A stretch of 64,000 nt of DNA from Channallabes apus (GCA_030522415.1 CM060118.1:17897151-17961150), one strand, 5' to 3'; shown: positions 1 through 13,731, numbered from the stretch's first letter. A program made the numbers and translations. The notes: generated by a model not told the origin, from the letters alone.

Positions 1-239
1 TACGTAATCCGTGAGAAATAACGCTAACGTTCCATCTTTACGCTTAACGGAAGAACACACCCAAATGATTAACGTCCATGCTTGAAGAAGAGCTAAAAAA
101 AAAAAAAAGGCACAAAATCAATACGAGTTACATCTTGGACATAGGCTAAATGAACAGTTTTGAAAGTGTGGATAATATTAGTCTAAAATAGTTCTAAATG
201 CTGATTTGTTTATCATTCTTATATATAAATACGATTGGC
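1..239. other. AT-rich noncoding left edge
   Basis: No open frame of note, repeat or RNA gene is visible. A short poly-A run lies near 97-110. Confidence 0.5.
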
Positions 240-352
240 ACGCTGTCCAGGGTGTACCCTGCCTCGTGCCCTGAGTCTCCTGGGATAGGCTCCAGGTCCC
301 CGCGACCCTAAATACAGGATAAAGCGGTATAGAAGATGAATGAATGAATGAA
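240..352 (+). repeat. 3' tail of a tRNA-derived SINE-like family (family S1)
   Basis: The block runs from a 'ccagggtgtaccctgcct' segment through 'gggataggctccaggtcc' and 'aggataaagcggtataga' into an (atga)n tail. The same tail recurs at 47316-47430 and 57653-57760 on the minus strand and at 55127-55263 on the plus strand. The copy at 55127 has target duplications, so this is a mobile sequence. The ATGA-repeat end is the kind left by non-LTR retrotransposition. Assignment to a named family is not possible from sequence alone. Confidence 0.75.
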
Positions 353-739
353 TATTATAAATACATTTGTATTCTAAATATCTAGGAATCTGGTGTATAT
401 AGGTTTTAGTTTAACAAAGCACATAGTGTTTTGGAATAACATATGAATTTGAAAATTATTTAAAAGACAGGCACCGAGAAATGCATTTTATAAGATGCAT
501 ATTGTAATGCATTAACTATCCGAAACAGATGTGTTTGTTGTTGCTGTGTTAAGTAAAAATCCAAATAAATTAGTGTTTGTTTGTTCGATATCCCGAAGAC
601 GATTAAACGAGGATGAAGTCTTTTAAAGTTTATATTTATTCAATATCTTCTTAAGAGCCCGGCATTTCGCATACGCTTATAGCACACTCTGCATTTATTT
701 AACGCTGTGGATTTAGCTGTGCTGATGTAGGTTATTTAC
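353..739. other. AT-rich noncoding sequence
   Basis: Upstream of the homeobox promoter. No gene or clear repeat was recognised. Confidence 0.45.
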
Positions 740-1011
740 TACACGGGGTGTGAACGTGGGGCTGTGGCTGTGCGTGCGCGCGCGAGCTTCACCCGCCCTT
801 CCCGACCATTGGCCGATGAGCCGAGGTATTTCCGCGACCAATAGACGAAAAGGGGAAACCACGTACTTCCGGTCCGAGAAGTAACGGTCGCGCAGGACTT
901 GCGCAGGACTTGCTAGTCGGTTGCGAAGCGATGGTGCTAGAGGGGACCGGGGTATGGGTGTAAAGCTGCGCGGAGACTAGGGCTACGCAAACCATCCGTC
1001 TGCCTGTGAAT
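740..1011 (+). promoter_or_regulatory. CpG-rich promoter and 5' UTR of the HMX gene
   Basis: Base composition changes sharply from AT-rich to CpG-rich just before the homeobox gene. Two CCAAT boxes face each other: ATTGG at 808-812 (inverted) and CCAAT at 838-842. An 11-bp unit GCGCAGGACTT is repeated in tandem around 889-911. No TATA box is evident. This is typical of a developmental-regulator promoter. The transcription start is inferred to lie between about 850 and 1000, but the sequence does not fix it. Confidence 0.6.
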
Positions 1012-1793
<782 letters not shown>

Positions 1794-1883
1794 CTTTTTC
1801 AAAACCACTTTTCCACATTTGAAAGGTCACTATATATAGTATATAGTATATAGTATAAAAATTAAAACAAACAAACAAAAGCA

Positions 1884-1889
1884 AATAAA
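1884..1889 (+). terminator. Polyadenylation signal AATAAA
   Basis: The first AATAAA after the HMX stop codon lies about 90 bp downstream, in an A-rich stretch. It gives a very short 3' UTR if used. Longer forms ending further down are equally possible. Confidence 0.4.
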
Positions 1890-1899
1890 GAAACAACAG

Positions 1900-4800
1900 T
1901 AAAAAGTCAAGTTACAAATTATATAGCCTACGTTATTTGTAGCTTTACTTATTTTACTGTTGTTTTTTGTTTGCTTGTTTGAATTTTTTGTTGTTGTTGT
2001 CTTGATTTTTTATTTACATTTAATTCTTTTCTTGTTCCATTTAGAATATCGGCTTTCAGGGACCAGTTTATTTCTATGCAAAGCTGACAAGCTGATGTTA
2101 TTTATTTATAAACCGTAACTATTTTGATATAGTCTAACATATTTTATAACCTACTCTTATGACATCATAATGAGCAGAAGCCATATCCACACCAGTGCCA
2201 ATCACATAATTAATACAAACGTTTATGTCATTATTATTACATTATTTTTATTGTTATTATCATTATTATTATAACTTCGCCAAAGATCGATGTGTGTGTG
2301 TGTGTGTGTTTATAACCTGCATATAGGTAGGCGTGCATCGCAAACATGCTCAATTCACCCCATTTTAAATTAATGTAAATGCTATATTCTTTTTCTCATT
2401 TGTTTACTGCATGTTTACTTCTTGTTCATCTTCTTTTTTCATCAATCTCTTCTGGGTGTAACATAGCCAAGTAGCTCACATTTAGGCCTCTTCGCACCTT
2501 TTTAATTAAATTTCCTGTTTTACACTTACTTCTCAAACACTTTTTTTGCTCTTACATTTAGCAACACATAACAAAATCCCCAATTGGTTGAATACTTAAA
2601 GTGTTGTCTTAACTCTCACAAGTGTTAATTTGTGTACATCTTCACTTATATAAATGCTATAGGATTGAGTATATCATACAAATACTGTTCTCTATGTGTT
2701 AATTCAGCACTGGAGTATTTGGTACACATGTGGTGTATTTAAAACCTCTTAGGCAGAATATGGTGTTTCGATTGATGTGGAATCTTCTTAATCCTATCTC
2801 AGCCTGGATAATGTTGATTAAACATGTGAGTGTGCTTTTACAGGAAACCAGGCTGACAATAATCCACCTGAAATCCACATGCTTTTAACATATTTTGAGG
2901 ATTGAACAAACTAAATAGGCAGTACAGTACATGTGCCATGTACTTAATTCTTAACTGTATTCTTAATACAGCAATTCTGAGTCACACAGTATAAAAATTG
3001 CACAGTGCAAAATGTCACAGGAGAAATGTGACAAATGCTCGGCAGCCATGTGAAGCTGTAGCGACTGAAGTAGACACGCAACTTTCATGACTATTACCAT
3101 GAGAATTTGAAGTGCAAATTTAACATTTATAATGTAAAATTTGTGCAAACAATTTACTAATTCAAATACAAAGAGCCAGGGATTTGCAGTTTCTTTGTAG
3201 CACTTATGTGTTTAAGTTTTTATTTTAAATCTTCTTACATGTTATCACACATGGAACTCATTTACACAATATGGTTTACAATGTTTTAGCCAAATGGTTT
3301 TATATTAGACTGTAGGCTTTTTTTCCTGACAAGAATAACAAAAAGTTCAAAATTAATTGTCAAATGTTTGACCAGCCTATCAGTTCTATCTGGAAATAAG
3401 AAATTAAATGAAAACCGTCAACTCTAGAATCAGTGCACTGGCTGTTTTATGCATTTTAAGAGAGTAGGCACAACAGTCATGGAGATGAACCATTTTAACA
3501 ATCCAGGGCTTTGTACTTTTGTTAACATAATATGGTATGTTTGAATAAAGTTGATAAGATTGCTTGCACATTTTTTATGGTTTCTTATTTGCAAGAATTG
3601 ACACAAGCTAATCTTTCTGAAAATTGTATGTGTAAGGTCAGAGACTGTTATAGTCATCATACATTAAGTTATCCTTTAGACATGAGGAAAACATAGTCCA
3701 TTCAAATCTATTTAAACTTAGAATGGGCCATATAACACTAGACCAACTTTACGTTTACATTCAGCAGATGCTCTAATCCATAGCAACAGACACACTGTGC
3801 AGACAGAATGAAGAACATCAGGAAGGCATCTTCTGTCACTCTGAATGATTTGTTATTATTTGCCCTAACCTTTATAATACTGTGACAGATTTCTTCAGCA
3901 GGGAATAGTAAACATACAGTAGACATTAGGAAAATTAGCTAATCATTCAGCTTTTAACTTGGCAGCATGGAACATTAAGATTAACATTCCAAATTAAAGT
4001 GAGGAAAAAAGTTTTAACAAGCCTCCCACTGTTTCAATAATTTAACAGTGTGACCTTAATGTGAAATGTATTAACTAGTGTGAGTCTCAACAACGATGAG
4101 CCAGCAAAGTATCAACCTTTTACAGTGTACAGAAATCTTTATTTTATATAAAAAAATTAATAAATCACTGTTGTGACTGGAGATTAAATAATCTACAAAT
4201 CTTTTATATATAGTCGAATTATATTGTTAAGCATGTTCAAAAGATGAAATAAAAAAATATTATTAAAAATGTTTTTAAATAATTTTTAAAATAGTACTAT
4301 AAAGAGTTACATGATTAAAATTACTATTTTTTTTATTAACAGTAATTGTAAAATCACATCCCTAATTAAATAATTGCTATCAAACCATGAAATAAAAGTT
4401 ATTATAAAAGGAATAATAATTGTGTCAAAATGACATCAGTCAATTAACAACAGTCCATAAGAAGTATAAATAAAAATGTGATTAGATTGACATTCACATT
4501 TTTCCTTAAGTAAGTGCTATATCAAAAAGTAAATAGTGTATTTTATAATATATACTGAGCTGAAACCCATTGTATATATAACATTGGGGAACTTTTTAAT
4601 AATATGTAATGAATGTTTAATAACAATTTCTTGGAATAACATTATTTAGTTTGCTTTTCAATAGATGTGTAAGAAAAAAAAGTAGGTATTACTTTTAAAT
4701 GTTTTCCACACATACTTATGTTTAAACAAATATACTTGCAATCCTGCACAAATGAAGAGGGAAAATGTGATTGGACTTATTGGACAAATATGATGTATGA

Positions 4801-5154
4801 TAATGCCATTTCCATTTTCCTATTCTTCCAGAGACCAAAAGTTAGAGACCAGGGGTTACAGTAGGTGTCATTAACTGATGCCTGAAAGATTTCTTTTCTC
4901 AGGCCAATGAATTTCATGAATCAGCACCTTCCTACATTCCTCCAGAGATCACACACAAACTAGCGCTTACTCATATCCAAAAAGAGCAAAAAGAGTTTAA
5001 AATGTATATAAACACACACATACAGTGTACATATTTTTAAAAACTGTTTATGTCAATGGCACGGACAGTGTACTACATTACATTTGGGGTGTATTTACAT
5101 AAATTATCATTTATGGTACAGAAAGAAACACTATTGTACACACTGTATTTGACA

Positions 5155-5157
<3 letters not shown>
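1900..5157. other. AT-rich noncoding flank of the homeobox gene
   Basis: No exon-like reading frame, RNA gene or clear transposon was recognised. Open frames here are short, without start context or family resemblance. A (tg)n run lies at about 2291-2309. Distal 3' UTR or enhancers of the HMX gene may lie here, but nothing in the sequence alone marks them. Confidence 0.5.

Positions 5158-5195
<38 letters not shown>
5158..5195. repeat. (TTA)n microsatellite
   Basis: About 12 perfect TTA units. Confidence 0.95.
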
Positions 5196-7715
5196 GGATG
5201 TAGGAAGAGGATAAAAAATTTCTACTATAAAATTTTAACATTTTAAATATTATATTTATTGCTGAATATAATCCAACATATTGATTTATGTGCATACTGA
5301 TATTTTGATTATTTATTGGGTCATGAACATTTTCATTCTTGAACTGTCACTTCAACACATTTGCATTAAACTCACAAACAGTGATTAACTTGGAATTAAA
5401 AGTATTTCTAAGTTACTTATTTGAGTTATCAAACTGCTAGGGTAACTATTCAATTAAACTGTCCAGTAAAATATATTAAAAACAATTAGAACTCAATCAT
5501 AAATACAATAAATTTAATCATGGTGGATGGCTTAATCTTTATGGGCGTGGGCCATGGAAACCTTACCTACCAGATTACAGTTGTGATGTACACATGCCTC
5601 CCAGATTGGGTTTCGGACAGTTTAGACAGTGTGAGACAGAGATTTTGATTTTTGTGCTGTGGTCTAGGACTCATCGCGGATCCTCCATATTGGATTTCAC
5701 CCATGCTTTCATCTATCTCTGCAGTACATCCCATTAATGCATGTGATCTGTTAATGGTGCGGTGTAGTGTGTGTGTCTACGTCTGTGTGAGGGGGCACAG
5801 CAGACTTCCTGTCTCTTCGAAAGACCGACATTTGAAAACAGAGAGAACACCTTCTGTCGCCCTGCACTTTGCTCCAAAACCACACGGTTCAAATGACCCT
5901 GCAGCCTCTGCAGGCCTTTGCATCACACCAACAGACCCATGCTGGGTCAGAGAATCTTAAAGGTCCAGCAAAATCCATTAGAAACAGAGACTGATCAAAG
6001 AGGCCACAACGTAAACATGCCATATGTACTAGTCTATGGGTATCGATGACTAGGGGAGCTGTACCGATGTCCTTATAGTGCCTCATTGATTGATTGCACT
6101 GTTAGTCAAAGAATAAATGACAGTTTCAGGTTTCATACGTCAGGCTCTGCTGCTCAACCAGTGGTAAGATTCTTACCAACCTCAGACTCACTCATCACAA
6201 TCCAATACTGATAAATTGATGGACATTATTATGAGCATGCTTTCAATTATGGGATATGAACATTCTTTTTTTTTTTTTTAGCTGGGGCCTTTCAAACACA
6301 CCCACCAAAGAAAATGTTGAAACTGTGTCTGCATTATAGACTTATTTATTATGAAAAGCAGAAGGACTAGAAAGGGAAAAACGTGCTGGAAAAATTTACA
6401 CAATCACAACTTCTACAGTTTTCAATTATAGAAAAAAAAAGCACAGCCAAATGTATAATTTTCCCCGCACTCGAAACTTCATGTGAATAAGCACATGCAT
6501 GAGTGTGGCTGCATCTGTGTGTGCAAGAGTGTGTGCTGGGGTGTTTGGGTGCTGGAGATAGCATCTCCTAAAGTGGCCTCCCACCAGCCACCAGAGACTC
6601 TCTAGTTTCGAAGGGCTTGGCTTGCGAATGCCTGGCGATGGCAACCTGTATTACCCACAAGCCTCAGAGGCAGACATGCTGTCTGCATGATTGACAGTTG
6701 ATCTAGGGAGGATTGGGCAAACCAATAAGTAACAACTATCCAGTCATAAGTCAGACAAGATTTGAGTGACGAACTTATGTATTCAGTGTTGTGTTTTCGG
6801 GATAATAAAGTATTCCTTAAACCATTAAGTCAGGGATTATTTAATCATTAAATATATTAAGGACCAAAGCTGGAGGTCTAGCAATAAATCTCTAAACCAC
6901 TGAGTAGTGGGAATTATGGGCCAAACCCTGATTGTAGAAAACTGCACCCAATCATATAAGAAATAATACGATTCATGCCCTCAAGATTGCAGTGTTCTAT
7001 TCGGCATTTTGGTTGGAAATCATTTAAACTTTATCACTTGTTGATACTTTATACTACTTTGGTATTATTTTTTAGTTACATTTCTTTAAACATACAGATA
7101 AACTTTTTTAAGAGACTATATCTGACAATCAATCATCATCCAGGATGTATGCAACATAAGATGCCTTAACCCATCAATATCAAATTTAAATTTAAACTTC
7201 TATATAAAAGAACAGATTTGTAGCATCACTTTAGAAAGAAAGCAACTTTTAGCTGCACCATATGTAACAGGCATGTAACAGGTATTATAATTTACCTATT
7301 CTAGCATATTAGAAAGTCTTCGGGATAGCATAAATCTAATATTGTGGATAAAAAACATTAAAAGTTCAAAATGTATGTTACCTGACATTTACCTTACTAA
7401 GCCTCGATTTTTAAATAATAAAAATAGCAAAATAATTGAAACTTCTTTCAGCATAACCATCAATAAAATATTTAAAATCAAACAAGCTCATTTTTTTACC
7501 TCACACCTTGCCAGCACTTAGCACTGACAACAATTTCTGCTACTATTACTACTACTACACACACACATAGAGATGCACATTGAGTGTGTCGAAGTCAGCA
7601 GGAGTGTGGAGGGTAACTCCCCGTTCATTGAGCTTGACATCGTTAATCACAGTTTTGGGTCAAGTAGGCTCGGCTGGGGGTGGGTGTGTACAAGTACATC
7701 TGTTCAAAAATGAGC

Positions 7716-7750
<35 letters not shown>

Positions 7751-7892
7751 CTTCTGCATGAGTAAATAGAGGCCGTTGGAGCTGAGGGTCATTCAGTAGT
7801 TTGACCTCTTGACAACTTGAGGTTGTATTGGCAACCTGACATTCACAGGCAGACAAAGTTGAAATTCATATTTACGACTAAAATATACAGTA
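5196..7892. other. Noncoding sequence
   Basis: Moderately GC-richer islands at about 5640-6010, 6480-6700 and 7570-7700 show no splice-bounded frame. A poly-T run is at 6267-6280 and a (ga)n array at 7720-7746. No transposon ends were recognised. Confidence 0.45.
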
Positions 7893-9050
7893 CACTCTAA
7901 AAAATGCTGGGTTGTTTTTGTAAACACATTGTTGGATTGTTTATGCTCGGTAAAAATTCTGGGTTATTTCTGGTACTTTAAACACATTGTTGGGTTGCTC
8001 TAGTTGGGTCAAATGAATTGTAGTGGGACATTTAAAAAAGAACACCTGGTTGGGTTATTTTGACCTAGTCTATTATTATAAACTAACTTTATTCTTTCAT
8101 GAGTTATTGTAACTTATTACAGTATTAATTATTATTAACGTATTATTAACTTATTATTATTAGTTATTGTTAGTTAATTGTATCATGGGAGATGGGTGGT
8201 CTCGTAGGGTTACTGCGTTCACCAGACATCAACACAATTTCTATCCGCTCCTCACGTGTTAACCTCTGCGACATGTCAATGGCTGTAAACAAAGAGAAGC
8301 TTGTAAATAACTAATGAAAGAATAAAGTTACGTTAAAACCAAGCACACCATTGTTTTTCTTGTGAAATTCCCAATAAGTTTGATGTGTCCCTCTTCCTAT
8401 TGAAAAAACAAACGTTTGATCCAAAATGGCCACCATGGTCACCACCCATCTTGAAAAGTTTTCCCCTTCACATATACTAATGTGCCACAAACAGGAAGTT
8501 AATATCACCAACCATTCCCATTTTATTAAGGTGTATCCATATAAATGCCCTACCCTGTAGATAAGATAAGAAAATGAGTACTCATCTGTTAAATTATTGA
8601 GGACAACAGTTTTTTCACCTGACATTTAATTAATAATATTTAAAATATTATATAAATTAATTTATTTATATAAAAAAGTTTTATCGTTTTTATTTTTAAT
8701 GTCATTTTGAAGGAAATTAAATAGTAATAGTTAAATAATTTAACTAAAATATTAAGAGGAGGAATGTGTTTTGTCTGACATTTTTGTAAAAATTTACATT
8801 TTCTTATATTTTGCCTCTTTTTTGAAAAAAACAATCAAATGGAAGGTGTCAACCCAGCAAGAATGCTTTAACATGTAACCCAGCTAGAATGTCAATTTAA
8901 CCCACTGACTGGTTGGGTCAGATGAACAACCCTGGGTTAAATGGTTAAACCCAGCACTTGGGTCAAAACAACCAAGCGCATGTTCTGTCCAATAATGACC
9001 CAGCGGCTGGCTTATGGTTGGGTTATTTTTTTTAACACAGCAGTTTAGAT
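7893..9050. mobile_element. TIR element A, probable mariner/IS630-type non-autonomous transposon
   Basis: The left end is TA followed by CACTCTAAAAAATGCTGGG at 7893. The right end near 9049 reads as a decayed inverted copy with several 'aacccag' subrepeats, flanked by TA-rich DNA. Subterminal 'tgggtt/aaccca' repeats fill both ends. Elements B and C share this layout. A minus-strand transposase N-terminus lies inside (separate entry), which supports a Tc1/mariner-like origin with TA target sites. The right boundary is approximate. Confidence 0.6.
8170..8274 (-). pseudogene. Transposase N-terminal HTH fragment inside element A
   Basis: The minus-strand frame from ATG at 8274 encodes 34 residues: MSQRLTREERIEIVLMSGER, then SNPTRPPISHDTIN and a stop. 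The first part matches the opening helix-turn-helix region seen in IS630/Tc1/mariner-type fish transposases (ERIEIVLxSGxRSxR..). The jump from SGERSN to PTRPPISHDT looks like a small in-frame deletion (family knowledge). No downstream catalytic domain was found. This is a vestige, not a working gene. Confidence 0.6.
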
Positions 9051-9164
9051 ATAGATATAGAGATACATACACTCTAAAAAATGCTGTGTTGTTTTTTCTA
9101 CCCAAACGCTGGGTTGCCGCTGTTGGGTCATTTTTCTGGGTTATTTACAGAGAGTTGGGGAGTT

Positions 9165-9312
9165 TTTGTGTAACCCAGCTGCTGGGTTGAAGTTTGCTTG
9201 GCCCCTCCCCTAACGTTCACCGGTGTATTCAGCGGCTGTCACTCAGCTTCGTGTCTCTTGAGCTCCCACACCGCTGATGACGATTCATCCTCCTCGGACA
9301 TTTAAGGGAAAA
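9165..9312 (+). promoter_or_regulatory. GC-rich promoter-like patch in element B
   Basis: GC-box-like 'cccctcccctaacg', 'gctgatgacg' and several CpGs stand out in AT-rich surroundings. An ATG at about 9311 follows. Promoter function is inferred from composition and position only. Confidence 0.3.
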
Positions 9313-10181
9313 TGACGTTAAATACAAGGTTACACATGTTCACTCACCTAATTCACATATGACTGAAAAACTATTACTATATGTAACATTTATTACTGTT
9401 ACCGTGTTAAGGTTACACACAAACTTTACGGCTGGTCTGAGGTACTGGATGATAATTTAGCTGAGAATAGCTGCTAGTTAGCCAAAGAACCCCACCTGTG
9501 TATGAAAGAAACGGCTAAGATGTCTGAGCTTTTTAGCTTTCTCTGTAGAATGTTTGCAGGGTTACGAAGATGGTGAAGTGATGAATGAACGCTAAACTGT
9601 TAACTGTAGTGCTAGCATGACGCAGGCATTTAGTTAGGTTGCTAGCGTTAGCAACCACTTTAGAACTTTATTAATCTCACTGCTTGAGACAATTAAATGC
9701 TGGGGTTTTACAAAACACTGACCCTCTCACAAATATACAGACCTGCTAACCCTCCCGTTTTTCACTAGCTAGTAATTTACTCTGCGGTCAAATTTCTCCT
9801 GCGTTTCTCCCGAGTTATAACAATATTTTACACCTTTCCCCCTTTGGCAAGTATGCAAATGTATCACCAGTAGCATGTAAGCTAACCAGGTAGCCCTCTT
9901 TAACCAAAGTTAAATTAACTATCAGTCAGCGCGCCAACTACAGGAAAAAGTACCACAGCGGTAAAGATAACTACTAGATGGAAGTATTAATATTTTGGTG
10001 ATAATAATGTACCAGTATGACACCAGCTATGACATTTTTTCGGTAATTAGCTTAAAATCAATTCAGACTACAATATCAACTAGTCTGACATAAAGAGCTG
10101 TATCCTAAAAGCCATGCTTATTTTGCTGTTTTATTTTTGCTAGTAGCTGTCTCCATGTTTTTGTTTTAGGTTACCTATACC

Positions 10182-11664
10182 CAGAGGTGGAAAGTAACGA
10201 ATTACATTTACTCGCGTTACTGTAATTGAGTAGCTTTTTTTGTGTATTTCTACTTTTTAAAGTAGTTTTAAAAATCTGTAATTTTACTTTTACTTAAGTA
10301 CGTTTTGTTTGAAGTATTGTAATTCGCTACATTTTAAATCATATTCGCTACTGAGTAAAAAATAAATGAATGAAAATGCTAAAATAATACAAATATTATG
10401 CTTTGTATAAATGCCCCGTTGTGCTCGCGTGTGTGTATCATGTCCTGGTCGCGCGCCGCTCCAGACTCCACTCCAGGTTTTCTGACATCGGCATCTTCCT
10501 GACCTTCCACACGGTCGCTTCCGTCCGCCCTGAGTGACGTCATCGACTAGCGCGACTGGAGAGAGAAGTGGGAAAGATGAAAGAGGTTGTGATTTTGGCG
10601 TTTTGACATTTGGTTGTGTATTCCGGTTTGACTTTTTGCTTCCAATTGATTTTGATTATTGCTTTGTCCCTTTGGTTTGGTTGGTCTTTGTATATATTTA
10701 TAGATAATTTCACTGTATGTCTGTGCACTCACTAGTAGCAGGGGCGTGGCTGCCATTTATTTTTGGAAGAGGGAGTTTATTTGGGAATTTATTTGCTCAG
10801 GATGTTATGTGGCAATAAAATGAAGATAGCTGACTACCTTATTGTACGGAATGATGGGGGGGGGGGGTGATAACCTTATATATATTATGTATATATAATT
10901 TTATCAAAGCAGTCCCACAGCTTAATCATAGCTGAAACAATCCAATGAAATATTAGACTGTGAGACTTTTTTGAGCCAGGTATTTTATATAGTTTAGCTT
11001 AGATTTCTATTTTATATAGTTTATATAGGTTTAGGGAGTCCGGGAAGGTACCTGTATTTTTGTTTGTGTTTTTTTTTTTTTTTTTTTTTTTTGCAGGTCA
11101 TCTAGCTACTAAATATAAATACCATTTTGTTTATTATTTTGGCCTGGGTCCAACCTGAATCTGATCCTCCTCCTGTTGTGTGTGTGTGTGTGTGTGTATA
11201 CAAACCTCATTGTTTCATCAGTTAATGATTGGATCTAGTTCTTTCTGCCATATACCACCATTTCCATACAGTTTAAAATAGAACCCTGAACCATTCTTTT
11301 GCTGTATGGCCCTAGACTGGGACGTAACACCATATTTAAGTGACCACTTTGATTTTCAAGCAAAAGAAAGACAACAGCTTTATTACGCAAAGGTGTTCCT
11401 TCAGTTAAAAACAACTAGTTTGAGATTTTATATCTGCTCATCTTTTTTGAACTACGCTAGAATGCCTCATCCCACCCCCGCTGTTAAAAAAATAAAAAAG
11501 TAACTCGGTAACTTTTACTCTGAGTAAATTTTTTAATGAGCTACTTTTTACTTTTACTTGAGTAGATTTTTATAATGGTAACTTTACTTGTACTTAAGTA
11601 AAATTTCACTGAAGTAACGGTACTTGTACTTGAGTACAAAATTTTATTACTCTTTCCACCTCTG
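10182..11664. mobile_element. Non-autonomous hAT element nested in element B
   Basis: The ends are inverted: CAGAGGTGGAAAG at 10182 and CTTTCCACCTCTG ending at 11664. The long subterminal parts are both rich in 'tacttaagta'-type repeats. Perfect 8-bp target duplications CCTATACC flank it (10174-10181 and 11665-11672). 8-bp duplications and CAGAGGTG-type ends are diagnostic of the hAT superfamily. The inside carries a CpG-rich patch at about 10420-10560, a poly-G run near 10857, poly-T at 11069-11091 and (tg)n at 11177-11198. No hAT transposase frame was found. Confidence 0.85.
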
Positions 11665-12528
11665 CCTATACCCTATCTTAATGGGCAGCTTTGTAATTTT
11701 TTAGTATCAATCCTATTTCACACTAAATTAATAGTCTTATTCAGTTTAATCTTTGCTATTCAACAAAATTTTAACTTTTTAATTTCTTTCTTCCTAAGGT
11801 TGGAACCAACATGGTGGAATACCTCCAGCAGGCTGAAGTGTCAAGGCCGTACCCCTACTGTACATCCTGACGTTGGGAGATAATGACCAGCGCTGCTCTC
11901 AGTAATGTTGTAAAATTGCTATGAAATAGCGAGGCCTACCTGAAAAGTCATAGACAGTGTTTGTATGTTAAAATGAGACCAGGGCTGGATAGTTTTGTTC
12001 CGCAGAAAAGATATCTGAAGTCACAGAGAGATCCTGCTCTATAGAAGCTGCTTCAGCCTATTTGTTCAATTTCTCCATTCTGCCCTTGTCAGTAATACTG
12101 TAGTATAGTAATGATGTCACTGTTGATTATCTGTTCTTGTGCTTTTGAAAAATAAATGTTTTTTCTAAGAACATTTAATAGGATGTTGTTTATTGCATAT
12201 ATGTATGTTTTTTTGTAATAGACCAGTATATCAAAGTAATTTAACTGTTTAATAGACATGGGTGTTTTTTTTTTTAAAGATTCACTGTAAAACATGAAAA
12301 TAATAATAACCTATTTGTGAGGTAGAATTAACTCAACATTCCAGTTAAAATGACAAACAAACCCCAAACATATGGGTAGAACATTTGACCAATTTATGTG
12401 GTAGAATTAACCGAGCATTATAGTTAAATATGACGTAGCATTTGGATTGAATATTTAACCCATCTTGCTGGGTTAAATTAACCCAGCATTTAGTTAGTCC
12501 TATTTTAACCCAGCATTTTTTAGGGTGT

Positions 12529-13056
12529 TGATATATACACATACTGTAGATGCATTTTAGATTTGTTAAGAACAATAAGTTATTCTTATATTCTTAAGCT
12601 GAAAACTCATCATCTGTCCAAAAAAAAAAGCTCCAAATAAAAATATGAAGATTGTTCTAGTCATATGCTGGTTGTAGAGTAACAACTAAGCAGCATGTGT
12701 TCAATTAAACAATTGATTATTACATTAAATCTCCCTTGAGTTATATGTTGAATACAAAATAAAACACAATGGGATGTGCCAGTATGAGAAAATGTTCAAT
12801 TACAGGGTTGTGTCGTGTGACCTTACATAAAGTGGTGATACGGCTAGAACCACAACACATTTTTCCCCCCACATACTAAAGTGTTTTCTTCCTTTTCTAC
12901 AAAATAAATTTCCAAAATTTACAATAAATTGCCACAAAATATTGACATTATTTTATAATTACTTAATTTAGTTCCAGTTATCTCTCATATGAATATTTCA
13001 TTACTAATACAGTGACGAATATGTAAAAACATTTCCAAATGTTCCAATATAAATCA
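12529..13056. other. Noncoding sequence
   Basis: AT-rich. Nothing was recognised between element B and the SINE head. Confidence 0.45.
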
Positions 13057-13215
13057 CAGGTGGCTCAGTGGTTAGCACTGTGGTCTCTCACCTCCATTGA
13101 TGTGGGTTTGATTCCCACCTCAGGTGTGTGTCCATGTTTCTGCCAAGTACTGTACTTCAGTTTCCAGTTTGGAGATTAGATTAACTGGTGTTCACAAACT
13201 GCCCTTTGTGTGAGT
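13057..13215 (+). repeat. SINE family S1, tRNA-like head
   Basis: Box A-like 'ggtggctcagtggttagc' and box B-like 'gggtttgattccc' are about 45 bp apart, the layout of an RNA polymerase III promoter. The sequence then decays. The tail seen at 240-352 and elsewhere is missing, so this copy is truncated or eroded. It is not a functional tRNA gene. Confidence 0.65.
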
Positions 13216-13590
13216 GCTCTGAAATCTAAAAATCTCTGTAGAATTTGAGTTTGGGTTGCTTACGGATGTTTGCTGGAGTTGCTCTGTTTGCTTGTTAAAA
13301 TAAAATTGACTTCTATTGTCTGAAACGCCAGGAGTGAGAAAACTTGCTTAACATGCATATGTGTGTAAACAGATGACATTTGGGAGCTAAATTAGGGAGA
13401 ATTGCACTTTAGCCCCAGGGCAAGATCATTAATGGTAAAAGAGAAAACCCCAGATGTCAGAACAGAAACAGAAAGAAAACAGTAAGAGCTTAATTTAAAA
13501 GCTATATAATATTTGTAAACATATAGATTAAGCCATAAAATTTTATCTTAATGGTAAATCCACAACTTTTCTCCATGTCATACAAGCAAG
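13216..13590. other. Noncoding sequence
   Basis: Nothing was recognised. Confidence 0.4.
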
Positions 13591-13683
13591 TCACTATTTA
13601 TTTATTTATTTATTTTTATTTATTTATTTATTTTAAAAGCACTAATTAATTTCAAAATAAACTATACTCTATTGTCATTGCAT

Positions 13684-13730
<47 letters not shown>
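13591..13730. repeat. (TTTA)n and (TTA)n microsatellites
   Basis: TTTA-type repeats occupy about 13597-13635. A perfect TTA array follows at about 13685-13730. Confidence 0.95.

Positions 13731-13731
<1 letters not shown>

Larger units (their letters stand above)
9070..12527. mobile_element. TIR element B (3.5 kb) with internal transcription-unit-like cargo
   Basis: The left end is CACTCTAAAAAATGCTGTG after TA at 9068-9069. The right end is AACCCAGCATTTTTTAGGGTG at 12507-12527, the inverted match, with TT instead of TA beyond it. Subterminal tggg/ccca repeats occur at both ends (9100-9190, 12455-12515). The interior has a GC-rich promoter-like patch (9165-9310), a polypyrimidine acceptor ending AAG near 11798 followed by an exon-like stretch, and AATAAA near 12152. 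A hAT element is nested at 10182-11664. No transposase was found, so it is non-autonomous. Confidence 0.6.

Noticed and set aside
8311..8625. 104-aa minus-strand frame in element A
   Set aside because: No resemblance to transposases and not in frame with the HTH fragment at 8170-8274.
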